Source: Macrophomina tecta
Taxonomy: Eukaryota; Ascomycota; Dothideomycetes; Botryosphaeriales; Botryosphaeriaceae
Assembly (NCBI GenBank): GCA_024180945.1
Contig: JAKSGN010000007.1
Location: 558,001 to 622,000 of the forward strand
Direction: 5' to 3'
DNA length: 64,000 nt
In this document: piece after piece, positions 47,313-56,463 of the stretch
Layout of the letters: every line of letters begins with the position of its first letter
How positions within the stretch are numbered: position 1 is the first letter of the stretch
Position numbers and translations under genes: made by a program
Notes under the pieces: generated by a model
The model's database searches: none
What the model was told of the DNA's origin: nothing
The model's input: the letters and a program-made list of their open reading frames with translations, nothing else

Positions 47313-48923
47313 ATGTACAGCCCATTTATCTTAGTCACTCTGAGCCTTCTACAGAGCTCTGTTTTGGGTCTCCCGCAGAGCTATGCTCCCTACCATCAAT
47401 ACAACGACTCACCCCACCCGCCTCCTTTGACTGTCCTTGCGTCCTCCCGAGCTGTTGTGGCTGGTCGTCTGACCGAAGCAACCTTGGTGGTAAACAAAAC
47501 TACTGGCAAGATCACTTCAGTATTCGATTCTGTCCTGTCCCCTTCAGACTTCCCCAATGGCACCCTGTTTGTCGACTACTCCCCGAAGCTTCTTCTACCC
47601 GGGCTAGTCGATACCCACGTCCATTTGAACGAGCCAGGGCGCACGGAATGGGAAGGTTTCTATACTGGGACCCGCGCCGCAGCGTCTGGTGGCGTAACAA
47701 CTCTGATCGATATGCCCCTTAATGCTCTCCCGCCTACTACTACGGTAGAAAACCTCAACACAAAGGTGAAGGCCGCTGAGGGCCAATGCTGGGTAGATGT
47801 CGGCTTCCACGGAGGAATCATCCCCGGAAACGAGAATGATCTCAAACCACTCGTGCAAGCCGGCGTGAGAGGCTTTAAAGGATTCCTCATAGACAGCGGC
47901 GTAAGTCCAACATGCCAGCCGAGCCACCCGAACAGATCAGCTAACCGCCACGCGCCCACCCAGATCGATGAGTTCCCCGCCATCGGCACCGCGGAAATCG
48001 AGAAGGCCCTCCTCGAACTCGCCGGCGAGCCCACGACGGTCATGTTCCACGCCGAGATGGTGCCCCCCAACGTCACTCTCGCGGGCGAGAACGGCGTGCC
48101 CATCCCCGGCCCGCGCACCAACTACCAGACCTACCTCGACACGCGCCCTCCCTCCCTCGAGACCTACGCCATCGAGGAGATCCTGTCCCTCGCCCACGTG
48201 GCGCCCGACCTGGATCTGCACATCGTGCACCTCTCGGCGCAGGAAGGCATCCCCATCCTGCAGGAAGCCCGCGCACGCGGCGTCAAGATCACGGCCGAGA
48301 CGTGCTTCCACTACCTCAGCCTCGCGGCCGAGGGCGTCGCGGAAGGCGATACGCGGTACAAGTGCTCACCGCCGACGCGTGAGCAGGAGAACCAGGACGG
48401 CTTGTGGAGGGAACTGCAGCGGAAAGGCGGGGTCATCCACTCGGTTGTGTCGGACCACTCGCCGTGTACGCCAGATTTGAAGCTCCTCCCGCAGAGCATG
48501 CCGGTCCAGCCGCACAGCGTGAAGGGGCAGGAGGGTGACTTTTTCTCGGCCTGGGGCGGCATCAGCGGGCTTGGTCTGGGACTCAGTATCATGTGGACGG
48601 AGGGTGAGAAAAAGGGGCTTACGATCGAGGAGATTGTGAGGTTGACGTCGAAGAATACGGCTGAACAGGTGGGATTGGACACGAAGGGTGATATTGCGGT
48701 TGGGTACGACGCGGATGTTGTGGTTTTTGATGACGAGGCTACGTTCGTTGTGGGACCCAGTACGATGCAGTTCCGTCACAAGGTTTCGCCATATGAGACA
48801 AAGACGCTGAAGGGTGTGGTGGCGGAGACTTGGTTGCGCGGAGAAAAGATTTACACGAGGTCGGAAGGTCTGATCCAGAAGCAGCCAGCCGGAAAGCTCC
48901 TGCTGGAGCCTAGGAAAGCCTGA
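47313..48923 (+). CDS. Allantoinase with N-terminal signal-like segment
   Basis: Cyclic amidohydrolase that opens allantoin to allantoate in purine breakdown. Exons 47313-47900 and 47964-48923 join over a 63-base intron to 515 aa. Metal-site motifs: DTHVHLNEPGRTEWEG, GVTTLIDMPLNALPPTTTVE, the RGFKGFLIDSG lysine (carbamylated in the family), VMFHAEM, LHIVHLS and VVSDHSPC. Unlike the usual cytosolic enzyme, it begins with a hydrophobic segment MYSPFILVTLSLLQSSVLGL, typical of a signal peptide, and the domain has several N-x-S/T sites (NKT, NGT, NVT). The intron has no stop and keeps frame, so retention would insert 21 residues. It lies next to genes for other secreted proteins. Confidence 0.92.
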   Translation: MYSPFILVTLSLLQSSVLGLPQSYAPYHQYNDSPHPPPLTVLASSRAVVAGRLTEATLVVNKTTGKITSVFDSVLSPSDFPNGTLFVDYSPKLLLPGLVDTHVHLNEPGRTEWEGFYTGTRAAASGGVTTLIDMPLNALPPTTTVENLNTKVKAAEGQCWVDVGFHGGIIPGNENDLKPLVQAGVRGFKGFLIDSGVSPTCQPSHPNRSANRHAPTQIDEFPAIGTAEIEKALLELAGEPTTVMFHAEMVPPNVTLAGENGVPIPGPRTNYQTYLDTRPPSLETYAIEEILSLAHVAPDLDLHIVHLSAQEGIPILQEARARGVKITAETCFHYLSLAAEGVAEGDTRYKCSPPTREQENQDGLWRELQRKGGVIHSVVSDHSPCTPDLKLLPQSMPVQPHSVKGQEGDFFSAWGGISGLGLGLSIMWTEGEKKGLTIEEIVRLTSKNTAEQVGLDTKGDIAVGYDADVVVFDDEATFVVGPSTMQFRHKVSPYETKTLKGVVAETWLRGEKIYTRSEGLIQKQPAGKLLLEPRKA

Positions 48924-49932
48924 AGTAGGCACATGTTTCCGTGAAAGTGCGGCGCGGTACATCTTAAGGTGTTAATGCAATAATAGAGACTAGGGTAAGT
49001 AAAGGAATTTGTCTTCAATTCCAAAAACAGAGGAGTTGGATCTCCACTAGGTTGAAATTTCACATGACTAACCTCTCGACGCCTGCGTCAGGTCGTTGAA
49101 TTTCTGTATTTCCCCGGATTGACATCCACTTGATCGTTGTAGCGCGAAAGTATTGAGCTGTTAAAAGCAAATTAGAAATCACTGGTATCTCCCCTGCGCC
49201 CTGCCGTCTCGAGTTTTCAGACCAACTGGCATGCCTTTTACCAATTGTATAGTCGATTGATGCGCCTCAGTTTAGACATCAGAGATTGTCACATTTTTAG
49301 TTGCTGAGCCGGGAGAGAAAGTAGCAAACGGGTACGCTGAGTTTGCGGCGGATTTACTCATAACAATCCTTTTAGTAAGCTTGACCCGCTCTACATTCTT
49401 CTATACCACGTAAAAGAAAGACTTGCACCATAGGAGAGAGGTCCGAATGCATGCATACCTATACGGCATCAGGTACACGGAAGAATTACAGACTGAACTG
49501 TCTCTCCATAGCCCTCTTGGTATTTTGGGATCTTTCTTCTGGTTAGATTTATATGTTGGTCTAATTGTATCATAGTATAAGAATATGGACCCATGCCTTG
49601 TGGATGATGCTTGGACAATGCACCCTTGGCTTTCAAAGATACTTCACTTCACCGCCAGTACTACTGCGGGCACATACAACGCGTAATTCCGTAGATATGT
49701 ATATGTTGCTCCTTAGCATATGAAACCATTCGGCTATTTAGCGATCAAATTAAAACAGTTTATCTTGATATGTATACTTAATACGGGTCAGAAAAACCCA
49801 AGACAATAAGGCGCTCCCAGTCGATAAGCTATAAAAAATCATTCGTGTCATATATCATCAACACTCCTGTACGCATCTCTCTTTTTCGGTCTCTGCATCG
49901 CCTCATGTAAATTCGCCAGACACCACATTACC
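48924..49932. other. AT-rich gap with a TATA box at its right end
   Basis: About 1 kb, clearly richer in A and T than the coding parts, without open frames of note. TATAAAAAA at 49830-49838 lies about 100 bases before the ATG of the next small gene. Confidence 0.5.
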
Positions 49933-50255
49933 ATGCCTTACACGGACAGCGAGCACAAAAGCGACAGCGGTAATGGCAATAAAGTCTGCACAGCTAAACA
50001 TGGACCGCCTCCATCCATTTACTTCATTCCAATCCCGACGACCATAAACAGAGCGAAGCGCGCACTCCTCCCTTCAAAGAAATCTCCAAATCTTCCCGCT
50101 CTATCAAATCGGCCGCCGTGAGTCCTTCCTCCCTTGCTCACTGACACAAAAACCACCAATGCAGCATCGTATTGACACCGCCTCAACCAAACCCCGCCCG
50201 CCTTCCCCCCCCCCCAACCAATAGATCACCATCATTCTCGCGGTTTCAGCATTAG
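49933..50255 (+). CDS. Small two-exon gene, unknown 91-aa protein
   Basis: ATG at 49933 in a TTACCATGCC context, about 100 bases after a strong TATA box (TATAAAAAA, 49830). Exon 1 (49933-50117) ends at GTGAGT; a 47-base intron with CTGAC branch and ATGCAG acceptor leads to exon 2 (50165-50255). The join gives 91 aa. The N terminus is polar (MPYTDSEHKSDSGNGNK), the middle basic (NRAKRALLPSKKS), and the C terminus Pro-rich, ending SFSRFQH. No signal peptide and no family. It could also be a noncoding transcript; the TATA plus intron signals are the main support. Confidence 0.45.
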
Positions 50256-50879
50256 CCCGCTCATAACCATCGGTGGGATATTTGACTGACCACAATCGAA
50301 GGAGCATGCAGAGTTCGAGGCCGTCGTCATGGGTGAACCCGAGGAGCTTTCCGCATGCATGCGGAAGCGGTTTGAGCAGGGGTAAGAAGGAGTGGAATGA
50401 AGATGAAGTTTGTGGCCTTGCGAAGGCAATGCATGTGGTGGTGATAGGGTGTGAGAAGGGAGTGATTAAGGAGAGAAAGTGACGGAGCCTGGGGTGGAGA
50501 TGGGTACAGGAGTTATTGCGAGGGAAGGACGGCGGGCGGAAGGAGTTGAATTTTTCATCGATACACAAGTGCGAGATAGGGTGGCGGGTGTTTGCTTCGA
50601 ATGGATTCCTCGATTCCCAATGGTGGGGTGTGACGCAGCGCTTCTAACAGCTTAATTTTGGGGAGGGTGCGGTTGTCAGGGTGAATGGTGAATGAACACG
50701 AATACAGTTCTTACCGTAGATACTGCAATTTAGCATGACGAAGGGTTCATTTAAACTACTGAAAATTGGTTGAGTTACGAATGACGCCAGTAATGAATTT
50801 CTCAGTAATCCCCCAGTCCGCGTTCGCTGTCCTATGGTGAGGGTTATCTGCCTCTCAAGAAATGTACATGCAGCCACTC
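50256..50879. other. Intergenic, no gene seen
   Basis: Convergent spacer between the small gene (plus) and the knottin-like gene (minus). A minus open frame reaching 50568 lacks an ATG. Nothing else supported. Confidence 0.4.
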
Positions 50880-51258
50880 CTACAGTAAGCACGCTTTGCC
50901 TGCAGGCTGGCAACGAGGACTTTCAGGCGAATTTGTGCAGAGAACAGCTAGACTACCGATCAGCCTCAAAGATAGAATCATGAGCCAAGCGGAATGTGAA
51001 AAGAGAGGTAGTGACGGTGTGAGCAAGAATAGGGGACGTAACATACTGATACAATTACCAGAGCAGCATTCGGAGGGGGAGCTGCAGAAGACTGGTTCGC
51101 GTTAGTTTCGGGCCGGCTATTGATTTAAGAAAGTACATACGGCCGTTGACAGTGCACTGGCGAGGCTCGAGCGTGAGCTCCGAGCTGCGGTCGGCGATAG
51201 GAGTTGCAGCACCGAGCGTGGTGAGGGTAGAAAGCATGAGTAACACAAGCACCTTCAT
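50880..51258 (-). CDS. Small secreted cysteine-knot-like (knottin-type) protein
   Basis: Exons 51258-51141, 51091-51047 and 50947-50880, with introns of 49 and 99 bases, join to 76 aa. The ATG begins a clear signal peptide (MKVLVLLMLSTLTTLGAA, about 18 residues), then a short propeptide ending near Glu-Pro-Arg. The mature part has eight cysteines spaced C-x6-C-x5-CC-x3-C-x4-C-x8-C-x6-C. The first six match the inhibitor-cystine-knot pattern (C, C, CC, C, C). Intron 1 has GTATGT, a CTAAC branch and a CCAG acceptor. The third exon acceptor (GTCTAG) was chosen because it keeps the frame and supplies the sixth Cys; a different acceptor would end the protein early. A TATAAG box lies at 51383-51388. 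Possible effector, antimicrobial or inhibitor; function unknown. Confidence 0.65.
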
Positions 51259-52393
51259 CTTGATTCAAAAAAAATTTTTTTTTGGAGGGATGCCGAGCTG
51301 AGTGTTATGTGAAAAAAAAAGAGAGACTGTATTCGAAGATGTGAAATTAAGGATGCTGCTCATCTCAGTGGAGCCTCCCCTACTTATACTCTCCTGGCAT
51401 GACGCGGCCAGGTCCGAGCGATGATCGTCCTGGTCCTCCACTATCCATTCTAGGGTAGTGAATCTCTGAGGCAGACAACCACAGAACCTGAAAGACAATC
51501 GTAATTCTGTCGTGGGCAGCCGCGGGCTGGAAAAGAATTTGCTTCTTCCTGCCTGCAACCTCTTCATTTAGCCCAGATACGTAAGTGCAGAGAAAAAATC
51601 GATGCTTGGACTATTTAAGTACCGGAAGCCGACTGTAAACGCGTGATATCCCATTGATTCATGGAACAGTGGCCTTACTGTTTCGTCAGAATTGATCGGC
51701 GCCGAACACGAGCCTCCACTGTGTGCTGTGAGGCATAGTCTATTCGCTTTCTCAGCAGCCTTTGCGAGCTGCCACTTCTGCTTCTAGCTTTAGCGAATAA
51801 AATGCGCAATAAGCTTATGAACAGCTCGTTGCACGGGCGGCTACTTCTTTCAGCCTTGCAGGAATACAATATGCCTATTGTCCCGGTGTCCTGTTTACAC
51901 GAATCGTGAAGAGACAGCGCACTGACTGCTTTTCGGTTATGTGGCATTTACTCAATGACTCGTATAGAAACAATAGGGCGGCCATTTCCAGGAGGCCCGG
52001 AGGCTTCCGGGATGTTCCTTGCGGTGAAAGGTCTTGGTCCAAATTTCTTGATCCTGAGTTTGTGACACTGTTGGAGTTCGCCCCATCATGACCAAACATT
52101 CTCTTGCCCCGCAACAGAATCCGGACAGGTGAGGCAATTCGAAGATCCAGATCGCCGACGTATATTTTGATGACTCTCTACGCTATAGCGTCTGTCTCGA
52201 GATATCAAGCACAAAGAAACAGGACGAACGTCGGTCCGCAGAGAGCATTCATCATCGCTGGGCGGATGTTCTTACAACAAAGATTTTGATCCGACAGACC
52301 AAAACCACCCGGTTCCGGCAACGATAGACCTGGCAGAAAAAGTTTCTAAGAGTCCACATCTCGTATGAATCATTCACTAAACATTAAAGCCGT
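51259..52393. other. Intergenic between knottin-like and protease genes
   Basis: About 1.1 kb holding the knottin-like promoter (TATAAG, minus, 51383-51388) and the 3' side of the aspartic protease. No further gene. Confidence 0.45.
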
Positions 52394-53766
52394 TTACGGC
52401 AATCCCGCACCCCTCTTGACGACAGTGATGTCGCCCAGACCATCGACACCATCCTCCGCGCCGCTCGAGACACCACCCTGCGCAATCGCAATCTCCTTGG
52501 TGTCATCATTGAACGCCAGAAACGCGCTGGTGAAGAAGGGCGCGCCCAACGCACACGACGCCGTCGCCTCAAGCGAAAAGCTGAGACCACACACATTCGT
52601 CTCATTATAGTAATCAGTGATGCCTCTGGCATAGCTCCTCAGGGGCACCTTCACCGTCACCTCCTCGCCGTCTACACCGGCAAAAGTGTAATCGAGCGTC
52701 AGATCCTTCGGGATGCTCTCGCACGGGCCCGGGTACGCGGGATAATAGTTGCTCTCAATGAGGCCGGTCGCGTTCAGGAAATCGGGCGTGGCGATGGGCA
52801 GGTTCTCGGTGCCGAAGCCGGAGTCGATCAGGCACTGCGGCGTGGCGGTGGTGTTGACGGGAATCTCCTTGCCCGCGACGGAGAACTTGGGCGTGGCGAC
52901 GTAGTAGCCCACGTAGCCGCCCTCGGGCGGGTGCTGGGCAACCTTGACGAGCGGACCGGCGTACTTATCGGCGGAGGGGAGCGCGCCGAAGAGCGCGGTG
53001 CCCTTGTATTCGCCCAGCGCCGAGGCCGGCGGCGCGTCGAACCACAGCGAGAGCGTAGGGGATTCGATGCGGCCGGTCGAGAGCAGGTCGCCGCGGAAGG
53101 AGGGCCCAGTGTTGGTTTCGGTGTCCTCGGAGATGCCGAGGATGCTGCGTTCGTAGGGCGAGCCGTTGCAGGTCGTGGCGCGCGACTTCACGCGGGTGAA
53201 GTTGACGAGCTGGACTTGCTGGTTGAGGAGGCTAGGGTACTTGGGGTTGGTGAAGGAGATAGTATCGTTGACGTGGCCAGGGGCTGTGATGAGCTTTCCA
53301 TTACCTGTAATTGCAGTGGTCAGCCTTGGGAAGTGCTTGTTGACCGGGGGGCCCGGAGGCTCACGACTTACCACCGTAGGCATAGCCCCTCAATTGATCC
53401 TGGTAGTCGGTGGCCGTGGAAGACTCGGGCCAGTTGAAGAATGGCGTCACGTTCTCGGTGCAGTCGCCAGTGCCACCCAGGTAAGGGCTTCCGGAGTTGA
53501 TGGTGCCATTGGGGCCGTACACCTACATTTCCATTAGTTCGTCGTTTCAAGAGGCACATTGACCTGGAACTTGCCCAAAAATCGGCGGAACCCAAGTCGA
53601 CGACGGTCTCAATGGGCTCTTGGCCAGGCGTACCCCAGATGATGTCCGTGGAGATCTTGGGGTAGCCTCCGTACTTGTAGGACAAGGGCAAAAGAGCGGC
53701 AGCCTGCGCTTGTCTCGCTGCAGGGGCAGCGGCCACGATGGCGGGCAGAAACAACAGCGGAAACAT
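52394..53766 (-). CDS. Secreted pepsin-like aspartic protease (A1 family)
   Basis: Exons 53766-53575, 53522-53372 and 53304-52394 give 417 aa. The signal peptide is MFPLLFLPAIVAAAPAA. The first active-site motif reads VVDLGSADFW instead of the usual DTGS; the second reads LIDSGFG (usually D-S/T-G-T). Both Asp are present. YGPNGTINSGSPYLGG, GILGISEDTETN-type flap region and a C-terminal SLEATASCALGAPFF are typical of fungal secreted A1 proteases. Several N-glycosylation sites (NGT, NVT, NDT, NFT, NTT). Intron 1 uses a GC donor (GCAAGT) with a good ACTAAT branch and TAG acceptor; intron 2 is GTAAGT-TACAG (67 bases). A TATAAA box lies about 100 bases upstream (53864-53869). It diverges from the sedolisin gene. 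Confidence 0.9.
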
Positions 53767-54711
53767 GACGGCGAAAGTGCACAGAAATTATTTCTGTTCA
53801 AGCGAGTGACGAAGCGGGGGCTAGTGGCGCTTGAAGAGCGTTTTGGACGGACGGCGCTGGGTGTTTATATGGTGACACAGATACGACGTTGCTAGCGGTT
53901 AGTCCCCGCCGTCCATGATGCTTCGTATTAACCTTGTTTCCTTCGGCACCGGCGCTGTTTCCTGAACTGCCCTTTTGGGATTGGCGGCCGAAGGTGGGGC
54001 GGGAGAAGTGTAAATTTAGATGCCGCTACGCCGCGAGCAACCGGAGCGAAGAAGCGAAGGGGATACTCGGAGTGCTTGCAGAACAGTGCTCGCGTTTTGT
54101 TAGATAATAACAAGGCTTTCTGCCGATGTCATGGCAGATATCAAGCTCGGCAAAAGACACTTTGCGGCAATGCTTGGGCTGGCTTGGGCCGAACTGCTTG
54201 TATTGCAACACGGAGTAGGCCTGCGCTGAGTACTCAAGCCAAAACAGCCGCCTTTCAACGCCGGTGTTGGCGGCTCTCCCGCTTCACATCCGCCACACTT
54301 CGTATCTTATCATCGCATAACTACGGAAGTTTTCAGTGCCAAGCAGGGCCAGTGGTGGAGCAAAGAACACGAGCACGAGAATTCCTAAATTCGGCAGCAC
54401 GCAGGTTGTTCCCACCGTAAATATTCTGCCTCGCGGGCTCTTTGCAAGATAAATCGGCCGATCAGCCCCGTGCACGCATTGATATCACCACGCGCTAGAC
54501 CGCCTACCGTTTGCCGCCCGCATGGTTCACCTTCTGCCTTAGTGAATACGAGCGCTCTCAATTGTGACAGTGACATACCATCCACGTCCCATCTGACCAC
54601 AACTTCGCTTCAGTTTCATCTGATAATGCCACTATATTAGCCGCCCTGAATGTGACTGACTGTCCACCTCAACTGCGGTTCACCCCCTCGTTTGCGCACC
54701 CTCAGCAGAAG
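53767..54711. promoter_or_regulatory. Divergent protease promoter with four HGATAR sites
   Basis: 945 bases shared by the aspartic protease (minus) and sedolisin (plus). TATAAA (53864-53869, minus) and TATATTA (about 54633, plus) serve the two genes. HGATAR sites, the AreA/GATA-factor target, occur at 54102-54107 (AGATAA), 54307-54312 (TGATAA on minus), 54447-54452 (AGATAA) and 54621-54626 (TGATAA). Nitrogen-controlled expression is inferred. Confidence 0.55.
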
Positions 54712-56463
54712 ATGCATCCTCATACGCTTTTGGGCGTTGCTATCTGGGCTCTCTCCCAAACTGCCTCCTGCAGAGCACTATACTCGCGTACTCCAGATCT
54801 GGTTGAGCATGAATCCACCCCTGTTCTACCTAAAGGATGGAGCTTCTGCTCGAAAGCCGACGATAGTGAGGCTCTGAGTCTCCGGATCGCTCTGCAGCGT
54901 CCTCACCGAGACTATCTGCGGATCGCTGAGGATGTCAGTGATCCGGCTTCGCCAAACTACGGCAAATATCTGGATGCCGCCGACTTGCAGGCAGTCCTTC
55001 CGGATATGGCGGCTGTTGCCTCCACTGTCAGTGCTTGGCTGAAGGCTGAAGGGATTCATGACGTCTCCCAAGAAGGGGAGTGGGTCAGCTTTGATACCAC
55101 TGTTGGTCAAGCACGCGAGGTTTTCAACGCCAGCTTCGCGAAATACAGCTTCAACGACCGTCCGCCAGTGCTGCGAACGCAATCCTACAGCATCCCATCT
55201 TCTCTGAAAGACAGCATCGATTTCCTCTTCCCGGCCACCCAGTTCCTGGGCATCAGTCGTTACCAGGCCCCCACCCTTCAAGCCAGACAACACAACTTGC
55301 CCGGCCCACCAGACTGCAACGTCGATACCTGCCCCTCCAACCTCAAGACCAAATACAACATCACGTACTTCCCGCCGGACAACTCCTCCGGCTCCACCAT
55401 TGCCATCGCCGGCTTCTTGGAAGAATACCCCAACCGCACCGACCTCCAGTCATTCCTCCACACCTACGGCCTCTCCAATGCCACAACCGACTACGCCACC
55501 ACCCTCGTCAACGGCGGTCTCGCGCCAGCCTCGCCCTCGACCGTCGGTGTCGAAGCCATGCTCGACCTCGAATACTCGCTCGCCTTCACGGGGCCTCTCC
55601 CGGCCACGTACATCTCCGTGGGCGGGCGCCCGCCGCAGCTGTCGCAACCCGGCAACGTCAGCGTGCCCCTCTCGCAAGCGGGCAACGAGCCGTACCTCGA
55701 ATTCCTGACCTACCTGCTCTCGCTCGACGCACCGCCCTCGGTCATCTCCATCTCCTACTCCGACGACGAGCAGACGGTGCCGCCCGCGTACGCCGCCCGC
55801 GTCTGCGACCTGTTCGCGCGCCTCGCGCTGCGCGGCGTCTCCGTCATCGACGCGAGCGGCGACGGCGGCGCGCTCGGCACGGGCACCGCCGACTGCGTCG
55901 ACAGCCGCGGCGCCGCGCGCTTCATCCCCGCCTTCCCCGCGACGTGTCCGTGGGTGACGAGCGTGGGCGCGACGGCCGCGTGGGGCGGCCCCGCGACGTA
56001 CAGCGCCGGCGGCTTCTCCGACTACTTCGCGCGGCCGGCGTGGCAGGAGGGCGTCGTGGCGGCGTATGTGGAGCGGCTGAACGGCAGCCATGCGCCATAC
56101 TACAACGCTGCCGGGCGCGCGTTTCCGGATGTGAGCTTGATTGGGAACAGTTACGTGGTGACGGTGGGCGGGTACAGCTTCACGGCCAAGGGGACGAGTG
56201 CGAGTACGCCGGTGTTTGCGGCGATGGTGGCGCTGCTGAATGATTTGAGGCTGAGGGCGGGGAAGCCGGTGTTGGGCTTCTTGAATCCGCTGTTGTATTC
56301 GGAGGGGCTGAGGACCGCGTTCAGAGATGTGACGGATGGAGTGACGGGCGGATGTTCGAATTCCACGTGGTTTGAGCCAGGATGGGAGGCTCTGCCCGGG
56401 TGGGATGCCACAACGGGGCTGGGAGAGCCAGATTTTGAGGCATTGAGAAAGTTGGTGGTCTGA
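54712..56463 (+). CDS. Sedolisin (S53) tripeptidyl-peptidase-like secreted protease
   Basis: Acid serine-carboxyl protease. Single exon, 583 aa from the ATG at 54712; the frame is open upstream but has no ATG there. Signal peptide MHPHTLLGVAIWALSQTASC, then a prodomain of about 180 residues (ALQRPHRDYLRIAEDVSDPA, NYGKYLDAADLQAVLPD, SFNDRPPVLRTQSYSIPSSL). Mature enzyme: VEAMLDLEYSLAF carries the catalytic Glu and Asp; SVIDASGDGGALG holds the oxyanion Asp region; GTSASTPVFAAMVALLND carries the catalytic Ser. The C-terminal calcium site is FRDVTDGVTGGCSNSTW plus the WDATTGLGEPDF end. Most active at low pH by family knowledge. It shares a divergent promoter with the aspartic protease. GC at third positions is very high around 55.6-56.1 kb. 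Confidence 0.95.
   Translation: MHPHTLLGVAIWALSQTASCRALYSRTPDLVEHESTPVLPKGWSFCSKADDSEALSLRIALQRPHRDYLRIAEDVSDPASPNYGKYLDAADLQAVLPDMAAVASTVSAWLKAEGIHDVSQEGEWVSFDTTVGQAREVFNASFAKYSFNDRPPVLRTQSYSIPSSLKDSIDFLFPATQFLGISRYQAPTLQARQHNLPGPPDCNVDTCPSNLKTKYNITYFPPDNSSGSTIAIAGFLEEYPNRTDLQSFLHTYGLSNATTDYATTLVNGGLAPASPSTVGVEAMLDLEYSLAFTGPLPATYISVGGRPPQLSQPGNVSVPLSQAGNEPYLEFLTYLLSLDAPPSVISISYSDDEQTVPPAYAARVCDLFARLALRGVSVIDASGDGGALGTGTADCVDSRGAARFIPAFPATCPWVTSVGATAAWGGPATYSAGGFSDYFARPAWQEGVVAAYVERLNGSHAPYYNAAGRAFPDVSLIGNSYVVTVGGYSFTAKGTSASTPVFAAMVALLNDLRLRAGKPVLGFLNPLLYSEGLRTAFRDVTDGVTGGCSNSTWFEPGWEALPGWDATTGLGEPDFEALRKLVV

Noticed and set aside
54652..54711. Upstream extension of the sedolisin
   Set aside because: The extended frame starts at a GTG; the ATG at 54712 begins a good signal peptide.
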